A stretch of DNA of 64,000 nt from Jaltomata sinuosa (GCA_003996215.1 QJPP01003120.1:124001-188000); one strand, 5' to 3'; positions 45,382 to 57,254 are shown, counted from the stretch's first letter. Translations and numbers: made by a program. Notes: generated from the letters alone by a model not told the origin.

Positions 45382-47505
45382 GTATGTAAAGGCTACTTCT
45401 TTCTTTTCTTGGCACGATTCCTTGATTCTAGCGATTATAAATTTATTGTACTTTTGAGGTATTATTTATAGAGCTTTAGAATTATTATGGTGTTTTATTC
45501 CCTTTATACGGTTATTCCTCATCATGAACTCGTATTCGATAGTATTGGCTCTGTGTAGAGCGGGAAAGTAGTAACTACTTATGTAATCTTGTTGATGGTC
45601 TGATTTGGAGCGAGCATATATCCTAATATATAAAGATCTAAAGGGTTTAATATATATCAAATTAAAGGTCTTTGAGTCTAGTTTCTAAAACATCAAACCA
45701 TTTTTCCATACGACGTCAGATTAAAAAGTTACGACCATTTTAGCATAGACTGTCCGGGCAAAATTGGGTACGGCCAAAGTTATCATAAAACTTATGTTTT
45801 GACTTGGTTTTGATATAGTAATGGTGGTGGTTCTTCCTAAGAATTTGTTTAGTTTTGGATTTTGAATCTTTTATCATGGTAACCTCCCTTCTACGACCCT
45901 CTTACAAAATTCCACGTTCTAGAATCTTTTTATAGACTTTCTAGCCAAGAAATGGTGTTTTGGATACCGTGGATCTTGGCAGCCTTTCTCTTATTAAGTT
46001 GGGTCATAATTGTTGTATATTGATGGTATTAAAGTGTTGGAGATACTGTTGGGTTGGTGTGCTTCTTCTCGGAGTCGCATACGGCAGTCGTCAGATTAAA
46101 CAATGTGAAATACACCTTGTTAGATTGTCTCGGGAGCTCACTGCTCTTATGAGGCATTGATAACTTTTTATTGTTATTATTAGTTATGGGTCTAGTAGGA
46201 ATTGTGATGTCGATTATTGAGTTAGAGTGGGCTGGTCGTAATAACGACTTTAACGCCTTACTAATTGATTGTGGTTCATTCCCGCGGTCTTGGGGAATTT
46301 TTGTAGTTGTTGCGTTACGGTCAGTTGATTGAGCTTCATGGAAAACACCTTTGAGATTCAATTGAAAGGCTTGTTAAGTCCATCCTTCTTCTTGGCATGC
46401 TCCTTTATAGTCCATAGTATGTTAAGGCTAAGCGTAGTCCTTCCTTTGAGCACAAATTTTAGAAAACTCCTAAATCGTCAAATGCTATATTTTACTATTA
46501 TATTGCTAGAAAGATCTTTTGTGAAAGGCATTGGGATCGCAGCTGAAGTATTTTCGTAACTCTATTATGTTGACATTCCACTCGTTCGATTATATTGGGT
46601 ATTCGACGTCTATATGTCGTTTTGTCGATTCCCTTGACTATACGTCTATATGTATAAATTCTTATCCTTCTTTGGGTATTGTGACTTAAAAAGATTACGA
46701 AAGGACATTAAGAATTTACAACCAGTTCTCCTTCCTTGCTAAAATTCTTTTCGGAAAACTTTAAAATAATACGTCGATTTCCAAAACTCTCAAATGTAAC
46801 TCGTATGTTTAAACTACTAAAGGACTTGGTTTTTGGAAATACCTTCTTTTGCAAACTATTAGGGAAACATATATGGAAACTAAGTGAAACACTTTAAACT
46901 CTTTATGAACATCCTCAGGCTTAAGTTACCTTTCGAAAGTCAAGTTAAGTATTCAATTTTATTCTAAAAGTACATGAGTTTCTACCATGCTTTTACATAT
47001 TATGCGAAAGTGATTACGAGATTATGAGAACAAGAGTACCAGCGGGCCAAGATTGGAAACATAATTATGATGGCATACATGCATTACGTATCTATGATAT
47101 GACATGCTATGCATCGGACTCTCAAGCTATAATCGGGAGGTATGAGGCCTACTGCCTATATTTATACATATGAGATACAGATGGCCACGAGTTGGCAGAT
47201 ATGATCATGGCTAGCTACCGGAAGACACCACCATTGCTATCACTTGGTTGTGTATGACATGCATTTGCATCTATATATATGTATTCACGAAATACGATTA
47301 CATGAGCATACCATGCATATTTGATTTCTATAAGGTCAGATGTCGGCCATTGAGGCCATCAGAGTTTCAGTTTCAGGTGGTATCTCTATTACTCTTTTTA
47401 CAGCAGCTATTTATGATTATACACTCCACCTTACATACCAGTATATTTTTATTCGTACTGATGTCCCGTTGCCTGGGGACGCTATATTTTGTTTTGTGCG
47501 TGCAG
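45382..47505 (+). other. Possible LTR-internal intron in the 44431-47995 LTR
   Basis: A donor CAAG|GTATGTAAAG at 45381/45382 and an acceptor gtgcgtgcag ending at 47505, followed by gtccagg, frame 2124 bases. The Tekay-like LTRs have the same donor word and gatgatgcag|attcag at corresponding places about 1 kb apart. No transcript evidence is available here. Confidence 0.35.
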
Positions 47506-48000
47506 GTCCAGGTAGGGATTCTAATCAACCCCTCCACTAAGATTTGGAGTTCAGTGGTGAGTTGGTAAGCTCCACCTCTTCCTGGAGTTGTCATAGAATG
47601 TTTACTTTTGTTGTACAGTTTGGGTATAGTCGGGGCCTTGTCCGGACCAGTGCTTATGAAACTCTTAGAGGCTATTATGGACACAGTATTTTGGGTTTCT
47701 TTCTATAGCTTCCAGTCTCTAGCCCCTCAGGCTTGGCATGTAGGTATGTATGTATGTCTTCAGATGCGACCTCGTCGGTCGGCCAGTACTTCATTACTTT
47801 TGGCTTGTCTACCTTTGTCTATATGACATATTGTATTTAGTTTATGACCTTAATGGTTCAGGCTTAGTATTTTAGATGTTATGTTGCCCGACTCTATGGG
47901 TCCACAATTGAGTTAGTTAGTATGTTTCAGTGGCTAACTTGGTCGAATAAGGTATCGAGTGCCAGTCGCGCCTCCCCCTAGTTTGGGGAGTGACAAAGTC

Positions 48001-48440
48001 AATCCACTTCTTGGCTGTCAAGACTACAGATCAGCTAAGGATTATGTCAGACTCTATAATCGTGAGATAGTCAGATTGCATGGTGTTCCATTGTCCATCA
48101 TTTCAGAAAGGGATACTCAATTTACATCTCAGTTTTAGAGGTCACTTCGGAAAGGTCTTAGTACTCAAGTTAAGCTTAGCACAGCTTTTCACCCTCAGAC
48201 GGATGGCCTGGCAGAGCATACTATTTAGACTCTGGAGGATATGTTAAGAGCTTGTGTAATTGATTTCAAAGGTAGTTGGGATGAACACTTACCTCTTATT
48301 GAGTTTGACTACAACAACAGCTTTTATTCTAGCATCCAGATGGCTCCTTATGAAGCACTTTATGGGCGGAGGTGTAGATCTCCTCTTGGTTGGTTTGAGG
48401 TAGGTGAGAAGCTTTAATTGGTCCAGATTCAGTTCATGAG
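48001..48440 (+). pseudogene. pol: Integrase, C-terminal half of the catalytic core
   Basis: Right of the insertion the translation gives HFLAVKTTDQ, a shift, then YNREIVRLHGVPLSIISERD and TQFTSQF, KLSTAFHPQTDGLAEHTI, TLEDMLRACVIDFKGSWDEH and YEALYGRRCRSPLGWFE. The motif with the second catalytic Asp, normally SDRGPQF, reads SERDTQF, so Asp has become Glu. The catalytic Glu in LAEHTI is present. At least three stops interrupt the frame. Confidence 0.85.
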
Positions 48441-48473
48441 ACTATGTAGAAGGTTCATATCATTAGAGAGAGG

Positions 48474-48977
48474 TTGAAGATCACTCAGAGTCAACAAAAA
48501 TCTTATGCAAATGTGAGGAAAAGAGAGTTGGAGTTTGAGGTTTATGATTGGATAATTCTGAAGGTGTCACCCATGAAGGGTGTGATGAGATTTGGTAAGA
48601 AAGGGAAACTTAGTCCCTATTATGTAGGTCCATATCAGATTCTGAGGAGAGTTGGCAGCGTTGCTTATGAGTTGGATTTGCCATCAGATTTAGAAGTGGT
48701 TCATCCGGTTTTCCATGTTTCCTTGTTGAAAAAGTGTGTTGGTGATCCTACCTTAATTGTTCCTTTGGAGGATGTGAGTATGAAGGATAGTCTTACTTAT
48801 GAGAAAGTTCCCTTGGAGATCCTTGATCATTAGATTTGGAGGTTGAGAAACAAAGAAGTCGCTTTAGTAAAGGTCCTTTGGAGAAATTAGTTAGTTAAGG
48901 GAGCTACTTGGGAAGCAGAAACAGCCATGAATACCAAGTACCCTCATCTCTTTCCTTCCGATTCAGTTTCAGCTTGA
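48474..48977 (+). pseudogene. pol: Integrase C-terminus with chromodomain (plus-strand chromovirus)
   Basis: An open frame from 48474 reads KRELEFEVYDWIILKVSPMK, KGKLSPYYVGPYQILRRVG and HPVFHVSLLKKCVGDPTLIV, PLEDVSMKDSLTYEKVPLEI up to a stop at 48831. The same frame continues with RLRNKEVALVKVLWRN, a stop, and LVKGATWEAETAMNTKYPHL, ending at 48975-48977. The chromodomain therefore has its conserved aromatic positions (VLWRN, ATWEAE), unlike the minus-strand copy, but is cut by two stops. The position after integrase is as in known Tekay/Del elements. Confidence 0.85.
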
Positions 48978-49177
48978 GGTAAGAGATTCATCCCTAGTAT
49001 GTCCCTCCGATTCTAGTCCATCAGTTTCCCTCATGATCTTAGCATGCATTCATGTTTTTTGAAGTTATTCAGTCAGGTAATAAGTTGAAAAGCTCAGTTT
49101 TCATGTGTTTCCTTTAGTTTTCATGTCTTGTTGCTTGGTTAGGCTATTTTCTCTCCAATTTTTCCCTGCTTAGTCTT

Positions 49178-49211
49178 CATTCGAGGATGAATGATCTCAA
49201 GGGAGAGATAT
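49178..49211 (+). other. Polypurine tract plus 16-nt inverted repeat
   Basis: CATTCGAGGATGAATG (49178-49193, five of six arm pairs perfect) is followed five bases later by the tract aagggagagatat (49199-49211) that abuts the 3' LTR. Confidence 0.8.
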
Positions 49212-51329
49212 TGTAACACCCCAGAATTTGATTCAGCTTTTAAACTTAGAATATCTGAAAAAATTTAGCTTTCCAGGAATTACGAGTCCAAACCATAGAA
49301 CGTGGTTTGAATCATGAGCCGTGGAATAAACTCGTGGTTTAAGTCTGCAGATCAGCCTCTGGTCTGAGAATCGTGAATGGATTGTACAGACCATAGTTTG
49401 AACTACGGACTGTCCTGTTGACTCGTGGAATCAAACTGGAGGACTGGCTATTTCCCCAAGAACCATGAGTGGGTTCTACAGACCGTAGTTCATTCTACGG
49501 ACCGTACTGTTCACTCGTGGAACTTGATCTGAGGTCTGCCTATTTCTCCAGGAACTACGAATGGGTTTACTGACCGTAGTTTATTTTATGGCCTATCCTG
49601 TTGACTCATGGAATCAAATCTACAGTTGATCATTTGGGCCAGGAACCACGAGTCGTGGTTCGGTCTACGGCTCGTGGATTGCCAGGGGTATTTTTGTAAC
49701 TACCCACCCGTTTAACTCTTACGTGAGATCGTTTTGACCACTTTTAGTAGGGTTTCTACCCCTATTAGCCTAATTCTCTCATTATTCCTCATTCATCTAC
49801 CAAAAGAGGAAAAGAACTCGTTCAAGATCCAAGTTTCAAGCTCCAAGTTCAAGTCTCTATTTCTCTTTACACTAGATCTAGCAAGCTTCAATCAGGTATA
49901 TGGGTATTCAACAAGGGATCCTTTCACCCTTATGCCCAAAACCCCAAACTTTTACTTTGGTCTTTCAAGTTATCAAATTAGGGTTCTTACCTAAATAGGG
50001 AAAAACTTATGGGTTCAGTTTTAAAGCATCAATTCATGGTTTCTCATCACTTATCTATGATTTATTTCAAGTTCCTTAGTTGATTTCAAAAGCCCATTCA
50101 TTAAAGATGATTTCTAGCCTAATTCCATTAAATTGCATGTTTTCAAGTGAAATTTGGCATGTTTAGATAACATGAACTTATGTATTTATGAAATTGCATG
50201 CCTTATTCTTCAAGCTATGGATTTATAAAGTAAAGTATATTTTGAATTATGGATATGCTAAATTTTAAGACTTATGAATTGAAATTGCATGACATCATAT
50301 ATGTCCTTATGCTTTTGCAATAGTTTTGGACATCAGATATGTCCCTACGTTTTATGAAGATTTGGCATCTAGATATATCTACCTAAGCTATGAACAGATT
50401 TGACATCAGATATGTGATTAGTTATGATCAGTTTTGGCATCAGATATGCCCCAATATTATTTGAGCTATATGTATATTTTTGGGAGTAGTATTTAGCACC
50501 GAGTTGGATGAGGTGAGAGTGCTCTTAGTCCCAGAACTACGTTCCCCCGTAGGTTCATAAGTCCCCTCTGTTGGGTATTAGAATTAGTGATCACTCCACA
50601 GTTATGCCTTTATACCCTGGCAAGGTATATTGGGTCCTCTCAATGGGGCGGATACATCGGATTCCATGTAGCTCACATGGTTTATGTCGATTAAGAGAAC
50701 CTTCCACAGAAACAGTTTCAAGTTTTAAAATTTATTTGACTCTTGCTTAGATTTCAGAGTTACTACTTATGATTATGTTTTTAGCTTATGATATTGCATT
50801 GAGTCATTTACATTACAGTTTTACCGTTAAAGCATGATATCAGTTTCTATAGCATATCTAGTATGTTTACTTCAGTTTTTGCATATCTCACATATTCAGT
50901 ACATCCTATAGTACTAACGCATATTTTGCGCTTCACCCTCTTGATGATGCAAATTCAGGTTTCCTTCCTCAGACACATGGCTAGAGATCGCACGCCATTC
51001 ATCTAGTGTTGGTGATTTCTCATCTCCCAAGGACCGGTTCTTGAGTTTATCTTATTATCATCATTTCAGTATCTACAGTTAGCTGGGGTCTTGTCCCAGT
51101 AACTCTTTATGTCATATTTAGAGGCTTTTCAGACATAGACAGTGTTCGAGTCTCTCTTTCGGATTATGTTTCATCTTGACTTTATCATATATGGATTGGT
51201 TTGCCTAGCTTCTCAATTATTCTTCCGTTATGTTCTCTTACGATTATCTGAGTTATTCTATGACCAAGGGTTAACTTGGGGAACTTGCGGTCCCATGTTA
51301 CGTCTAGGGGGTAGCCTCGGGGCGTGACA
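49212..51329 (+). repeat. 3' LTR of the plus-strand chromovirus
   Basis: It starts TGTAACACCCCAG and ends GGGGCGTGACA, followed by the TSD CAGCC. A donor-like CAG|GTATATGGG is at 49895/49896. The acceptor gatgatgcag of the other LTR reads gatgatgcaa here, leaving attcag ending at 50958 as the nearest AG. A frame at 49734-49994 translates LTR leader sequence and is not a gene. Confidence 0.9.
49277..49690. repeat. Tandem array, period 91-92 bp, of CCACGAGTCGTGG-like words
   Basis: Comparable points of successive units fall at about 49277, 49368, 49461, 49553 and 49644, giving spacings of 91-92 bases and four full units plus a partial one. Each unit contains aaccacgagtggg, agaccgtagtt, ctacggaccgt and gactcgtggaa or variants, then a pyrimidine-rich spacer ending ctatttcccca. 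The other LTR has the homologous array at 38455-38870 with more changes. Confidence 0.85.
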
Positions 51330-52469
51330 CAGCCACAACCTGCAGAGACACAATGTTAGCCCAACACAACCTTACTTTCTCCCTTTTTAGGTCCTAAAAT
51401 AACCACAACCTCGACCATACATCACATCAGAACTCAAGATACAACTAACCAGAGAATTCATAACATTGGAATACTATATGAGATGAAGAACACAAAGTCA
51501 ATCAACCCTGTCAAACACAATCACGGCCTAAAGGGTGCATAATAAATAGGCTCAACCTGCGGAATAAACTCATGCCTTGCAGGAGAGTAATACACAAGTA
51601 TGACCATGCGAAAAATACTCACATCTTACAGGTCCTCATAATGCCATGGGATTGACCATTTGAAAGGTCTTACGCCTTACAGGTCCTTGCAAAGCCACAG
51701 AAAGGTCTCATGCCTTACAGATCCTCGCAAACCCTTTAGGCAATCACAATCATAAAATAAAATAAAAAATATAATACAATATGCAGCACGCAATACATAC
51801 AATACAAGCTTAACAAAATATCCCAAAATAATTACCACAAGGCCACCGGAGCTCTACGATCTAAGATGCGCCACCAATCGACGACGTATATTTATAGGTG
51901 ACTCCAAGCTACATAACTAACCACAACCCTAAATACAAATAGCATACCATGATTAACCCAATAATAACCGTAATTTAATAATCACAACCATATATACACC
52001 ACCTCTTACTTTCAACTTAACACAAAATTGTCATCACCAGATATGAGTTTATAACAAGAATAATACCAATAATAACTTAGGGACATCTAACAATCAACTT
52101 TTATATGAAACGCTAGACACAAAATTTTCAAATCATAAGGAATCATGTCAAAAAAGAAAGAAATAGTCTTTACATACCTAGAAGTCGAGCTTGAATAACT
52201 TGATGTAGGTAATCAATTTTCTTTCGATGATCAAATATAATATTAAAATATTTTATACAGAATCTTTTTCAATGTAATTTGCACACATGTTTGCAGGAAT
52301 TGAAACATTAATATGTAAAGCAAAAAAGGCTGCAAAGTAGATTTTTGGGCTATATATATAGAGAGAGAGAGAATAGAAAACAAACATATGCTGCAATTGT
52401 CAAAAATAAAGGTTGAAAATTTTATTTTTCAAAGATGAGAGAAATATATGTGATAAGGAAATGTATATT

Positions 52470-52519
<50 letters not shown>

Positions 52520-52952
52520 AGGCTAAGGCAGTGAGCGAGTGATGATGTAAATTGTGGACAATGACCCTTTTATATTAAAAAAATTGATCACAACCTTTTG
52601 TCAATTAATTGATGCGATACACGTTTATAGACTATAGTGATATGGAAGATAATCCAATTTAACAGATAAGGACTAACATTTATTTGAAGTAATTTCTCTA
52701 CGTAGTTAAATTTAATATCTTTATTAAAATATTAATAAATTATAAATAAATACATAATCAAATATATCATAACTAAAGATTTTTTTCATAAATATTTAAG
52801 ACATTTTAGAAAAGAAATAGATATTTTTTTACAAATTCTAATTTAAATCAAATGTTCCAAAATCATATGTAGTGTCGATAAAACTCTCAAATTTATGCTT
52901 GTAAGTCTTTTACATGGGATGAAGGACAACGTGAAACAACTGGGTTGTTACA
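51330..52952 (-). repeat. Minus-strand LTR remnant
   Basis: On the minus strand it starts TGTAACAACCCAGTTG at 52952 and contains the donor-like CTAG|GTATGTAAAG near 52178, like other LTRs here. A degenerate repeat of cttacaggtcctcgcaaagcc-type words lies at 51570-51730. It continues the sequence broken at 38366. Low-complexity tatata and gagaga runs lie at 52352-52372. No coding sequence is visible. Confidence 0.5.
52472..52515. repeat. (AT)n microsatellite
   Basis: About 44 bases of uninterrupted alternating A and T. Confidence 0.95.
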
Positions 52953-53660
52953 AGTTTAACCATCATACAGTAACCTGCCTGGCCTATAAGCTCGGCAGTT
53001 ACAAACCACAATCACATAATAATAAATGTAATGCAATGCAACACAATCAAAATAGAAAAACCCACAACCTAAGACACCCATACATGTCTCCACCTTAGAT
53101 CCCCCAACCGTAGAAACTACAACACGAATAGCCTATTATTGATAACTCATAGTAAAATCTACCTGCTCTCGGCTTGTCTTATTTTACCATAGTGTCAATA
53201 ACATGCTGAACTCCAAAGGCCCCAGACCTAGCTAACAACAACAATTCAAAGCCATAATACACAATCATATAAAATGTAATCCAATGCATATGGTGTAAGC
53301 AAACACTTCAATCCCACCATCAAGAACATGAATGCATGTGTTGTAGGCGAACACCGCAATTCCAGTCTCAAAGGCATGAAATGCATGTGGTATAGGTGAA
53401 CAACCCAATCTAAACCTCAAGAGAATGAAATATATATGCTATAGGAGAACACCCTGATTACAGCCTTAAGGGCATGAAATGTAATGTATATGTACCATGT
53501 GTATGTATGTGACAAATAATAAGACAATCAAGCCACAATATAAATCATAATATAAAGCATTAAGTATTACCTTGCTAGGCTTCAGACCCTAGGATGAATG
53601 CTTTCTTTGAAATTGACCCAATACTAGGCCTTAGCCCCTAGGATGTCACCCATAAATACA
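52953..53660. other. LTR-like noncoding stretch with a tandem repeat
   Basis: No coding frame is visible. It contains the 49-bp tandem repeat 53283-53477 and the word pair gctaggcttcagaccctaggatg and ctaggccttagcccctaggatg near 53573 and 53624. These look like LTR U5 vocabulary of the solanaceous families, but I cannot place ends. Confidence 0.4.
53283..53477. repeat. Tandem repeat, four units of 48-49 bp
   Basis: Units are 53283-53330, 53331-53379, 53380-53428 and 53429-53477. Each starts aatgcatatg, aatgcatgtg or a variant, has gtataggcgaacacc in the middle and ends aagggcatga or similar. A fifth unit begins and breaks off after about 17 bases. Confidence 0.85.
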
Positions 53661-55520
53661 TAGATGCACTTCACATCAATTTTTAATCTTTGAGATTATT
53701 ATTTTGTTTCTCATAATATTATTGAGATTTAGAACTATAGTACGGTAGTAGAAGACATGTAAATATATGCTTGAGGCAGTAAAATGACATATTAGAGAAA
53801 ATTTTTCCTAATCTGTGTTCATTGTTCTAAATTCAATTTTAGGAGCTTGAGAGCTCAGTTTTGTGAAATTTCAATGAGGTTTTGCTAGATTTATTCATGG
53901 GGTAACATTCTAATCCTTTTATTATGATTTTTCTGCTAATTTATGATTAATTAATTGGTGTTTGAGATTGAGGGGGTTTTACCCTAAAATTGAGATTTAT
54001 GAAATTCTTAAAATTGGAGGTTGGTTAATAATCTATTTTAGCTAATTTTAAAGGGTTTAAGTTTGTTACCTTATGGTTAAATAAATTCTAAAATAAAATT
54101 CTAGATTCAACTCGGTGGCTCGGGGTTGAATATTTTACCCAGTTTTTAACCTGAACTTTTATCTAGTAATATGAGTATCGATGGACTCGTATACTCATGT
54201 AGATTATATATTTGACCAAATTGGAATCATTCAGAGGTATTACGGAAGAAAATTTTCATAATTTAACTTTTTATTCTCGGATTAAGGCAAGTTGAGACTT
54301 ATCTTGATATTTATGAAATTAACTAAATTAAGGGGTAATGAATAATGAGAGTCTCATCTGAATGAGATGACGAGAATTTTTGTTGGTATTGGTAAAATGA
54401 TGATTATCCTCTTGATTTATACCTATGTGATTATATGAGAATTATTCCTAGCCTATTGAATTGGTTTGATGCTTAAGTTGCTCACTTGGTATTGATAAAT
54501 TGATTTTGGATAAAAGCTCATATATGAAATAATTACTTGTTCATTTCTTCACTTTCTTGTTCTCATTGTTAAATAATTTGGAGTTGATTGTGATTATTTG
54601 TGCTGAGAATTGAATCTAATGTAAGATTCATTGTGTTGGCATTACATCTTATGCATATTGATATTGTGGAAGTGAAAGGATAAAATTTCTTTAGTGTTTT
54701 CTGGTATAGGGTGCGTATATAGACCTCGTGAGTACCCCATGGGTACTCTCTACTCAATAGATAAAATGGGTGTATACAGGTTATTGGACAATATATATTC
54801 ATTTTTATTTCAATTTATCATCATTACATTACATATTAATTTTGTTGGGTTGAGATAATTGAGATAGCTGGTGTGCTTTGGTTGATACTTATTGTAAAAT
54901 TCTTTGATATTAGCTAATTTCAAATATTGCTTCTATCTTGATTAGTTATTGTCTTTAGCTGTTAAACAGACTTTGAATGAGATCTTATATATGATATTTA
55001 TGATTAAGTGTTGAGAAGGATAATGTAGGGCCAACCTTCGTCATCACTTCGTATAAAGGTCGATCGATGATGTTGTTAAGTACATGTATTTCCCGTACTC
55101 ACCCTTTTTTTTGTACCTTTTTTGTGCAGGTTCAGTTAAGGGGGCTGGTAACGGTTGAGTCATCATAGTACCCGAGGTTCATACTAGATATCAGGTGAGT
55201 TGCTCAACTATTTCGCAATAACTAATTTTGAATTCTCTTATTTTTACTGTCTTTTCATTCTAGATAGCTTGTAGACTCTCAAAATATGTATTAAAATCTT
55301 AGATGATCTTGTACTTGTGTCATCAAATATTGAGGTCTTCATCTATCTTTTTCACTTTTATTATGACCTGGGATTTGGATTTCTATTCTATTAATGTTTT
55401 AAATGAATTTTTGCTTATTTCTTCTTTTTTTTCTCATCTTAAATGTTTAGTAAATTAATGGAGTTTGCCTATGGATAACGATAGATGTTGTCATGGCCTA
55501 ATAAGATTTTGGGTCATGAA
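53661..55520 (+). repeat. Plus-strand LTR fragment
   Basis: It holds 5' leader wording (tgttcattgttctaaattc, caatgaggttttgctagattt), acceptor-like ttttttgtgcag|gttcag ending at 55129 and an end of the type tgtcatggcctaataagatt, then gggtcatgaaa near 55518. No start can be seen, so it is 5'-truncated. No coding frame is present. Confidence 0.5.
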
Positions 55521-55640
55521 AGGATCTCAAGATTTTGCAACTTCTTCCATATGGACTTACAAATATCAATAGAGCTTGGTAAATAAGTTGATTTGATTGA
55601 AATAGTTGTAATACCTTGGTAGAATCTATTTCAATTTTGG
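55521..55640. other. Short spacer
   Basis: This is AT-rich sequence with no feature I can name. It ends in TTTGG just before the LTR start at 55641. The bases after 60229 (TTTTA) do not repeat it. Confidence 0.4.
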
Positions 55641-57254
55641 TGTAACACCCCAAAAATTCTAAGATTAGATCCATACCAGAATTCTAAGTGTAAAGCTATC
55701 CAGGGATAGGCAGAAACTACAGATGGGTTCCACGAACCGTGGCTGCCATCCATAGAACCAAACTGTAGGTAACTATTTGGCCTGAGATCCACGAGAGGGA
55801 TCCAAAAACTGTGGATCAGACCACAAACCGTGGTAGACCCTTATGGAAATCAGACTCGCACTTTAATATTTTGTCTGGGAATCACGAGTGGGTTTCATGG
55901 CTCGTGGTTCTATCCATGAACCGTGGTTCCCAACCAAGGATCCCTTATCCCAGATTTCAGTAGTTTTTCAATTTATTTTCCAAGGGTATTTTGGACCTTT
56001 TCTATTCTTTTAACTCCCATACTTAGTCATGTTAAGTCTTTTAGGAGGGATTTTATCAACTAAATTGACCCACTCCCCTCATTCCCTCGATTAAACCTTA
56101 GAAAGTCAGAAAAGAACCATTCTCTCAAGTTTTAAGGACCTAGGGCTTCTTCTTCAAGTTCTAGCTAGGAAATCATCAAGTTCAGGTATGTGGGTATTCA
56201 GTAAGGGTTTTCTTCTACCTTTTTTTCAAAAACTCAAGTTTTACTTTGATTTTTATGAACTTATGAAGTTAGGGTTCTTACCCAATTATGCAAGTTTTCT
56301 GTAAATTCAATTTCTTTACATTGTTTCATGATTGTTATTCCTACTTACATGATTTTGCATGAGTTTTTACAAGTATTTCTTAACCCCATAATTTGAAAGA
56401 TAAACCTAGCATAATTTGACATTATCACCTATTTTTAAGAAAATTTGGCATGTTCAAATAATATGACCTCAAGTGTTCATAAGAATAGCATGTCTAATTC
56501 CTCAAGTTTTGAATTATAGTAAAGACATATATTTTGAACTAGTGTCATGCTATACTCTTAAGAGATATGTTTTCATATTATGTATGAGCTCTATAATATA
56601 GTTTTGGGAGTAGTATTTAGCACCAATCAGAAGAGGATTACAGATAACCTAAATCTAAAACTATATCGCCAGCGTAGGTTAAGAGATTCCTCGTTAGTTG
56701 AGAGCGTCTTCTCTAGCACAATGGGCTCATGATAGTGATTTCACTCTAAATATGGTCTTATACCCCATCAATTTATAGGACAGCTCTACCAACTAGAGTT
56801 CAGAAGTTGAATTCCACGTAGCTTACATAGTCTATGTCTATTACGAGAAACTCCCCACTAAAATTGTAATACCCCAAAAATTCTAAGCTAAGATCCAGAC
56901 CATTTTCATATGTTGTTAGATCCAAACCAGATGATTTCAAATGGTAAATAGGTGTTGAGATCAATACTTATATGTGTAAAGTGTATTGGATATGAATTAG
57001 GGTCATAAAGAACCTCTAACTCAAAGTTGAGTTGAAAGCTTCCTTACCGATTGAGTTTTAGTGTAAGATTTTTCAAGGGTCAACTTCAAATGATAATATC
57101 TCATATAATATGAAGAGTTAGGTAGCCTAGTACCCACAAAATTAAAGGTCTTTGAATCATCTTTCCAACACCACCGACCGTGCATTAATACAAATCCAAA
57201 GTAAAAAGTTATCAGTGTTTTACTAAAATATATTTGTCTGTTAAACTGACAGAC

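Larger units (their letters stand above)
44246..47995 (+). mobile_element. LTR-type insertion (3750 bp) within the integrase gene
   Basis: AAGTC occurs on both sides (44241-44245 and 47996-48000), a perfect 5-bp duplication, and removing the insertion restores the integrase reading DRMTKS...HFLAVKTT across the site. Ends are TGTAACACCCC and GGGGAGTGACA. A polypurine tract (44418-44430), with the 16-nt inverted repeat 44397-44412, precedes a second LTR-like start, TGTAATACCTCGG, at 44431. I read this as an LTR of 3565 bp (44431-47995) preceded by a 185-bp residue of the same or another element after internal deletion; a simple solo LTR is the alternative. Frames inside (for example 47248-47568) show no known domain. 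It is probably non-coding. Confidence 0.8.
38367..51329 (+). mobile_element. Tekay/Del-like chromovirus, plus strand, split by a later insertion
   Basis: LTRs of 2173 bp (38367-40539) and 2118 bp (49212-51329) flank PBS, gag, PR, RT, RNase H, integrase and chromodomain on the plus strand. The duplicated target is CAGCT/CAGCC. The integrase gene is interrupted at 44245 by a 3750-bp insertion with its own perfect duplication. The two LTRs differ more than those of the minus-strand chromovirus, so this copy is probably older. All frames are damaged, but RNase H is intact over 170 codons. Confidence 0.9.

Noticed and set aside
47248..47568. 106-codon plus-strand frame with hydrophobic segments
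   Set aside because: It sits within the 44431-47995 LTR and overlaps the proposed acceptor site. I see no known domain and no related frame in the other LTR of this type.
51570..51730. Regularly spaced short repeats considered as a CRISPR array
   Set aside because: The repeats are degenerate, spacing is irregular, and the setting is a plant LTR remnant.
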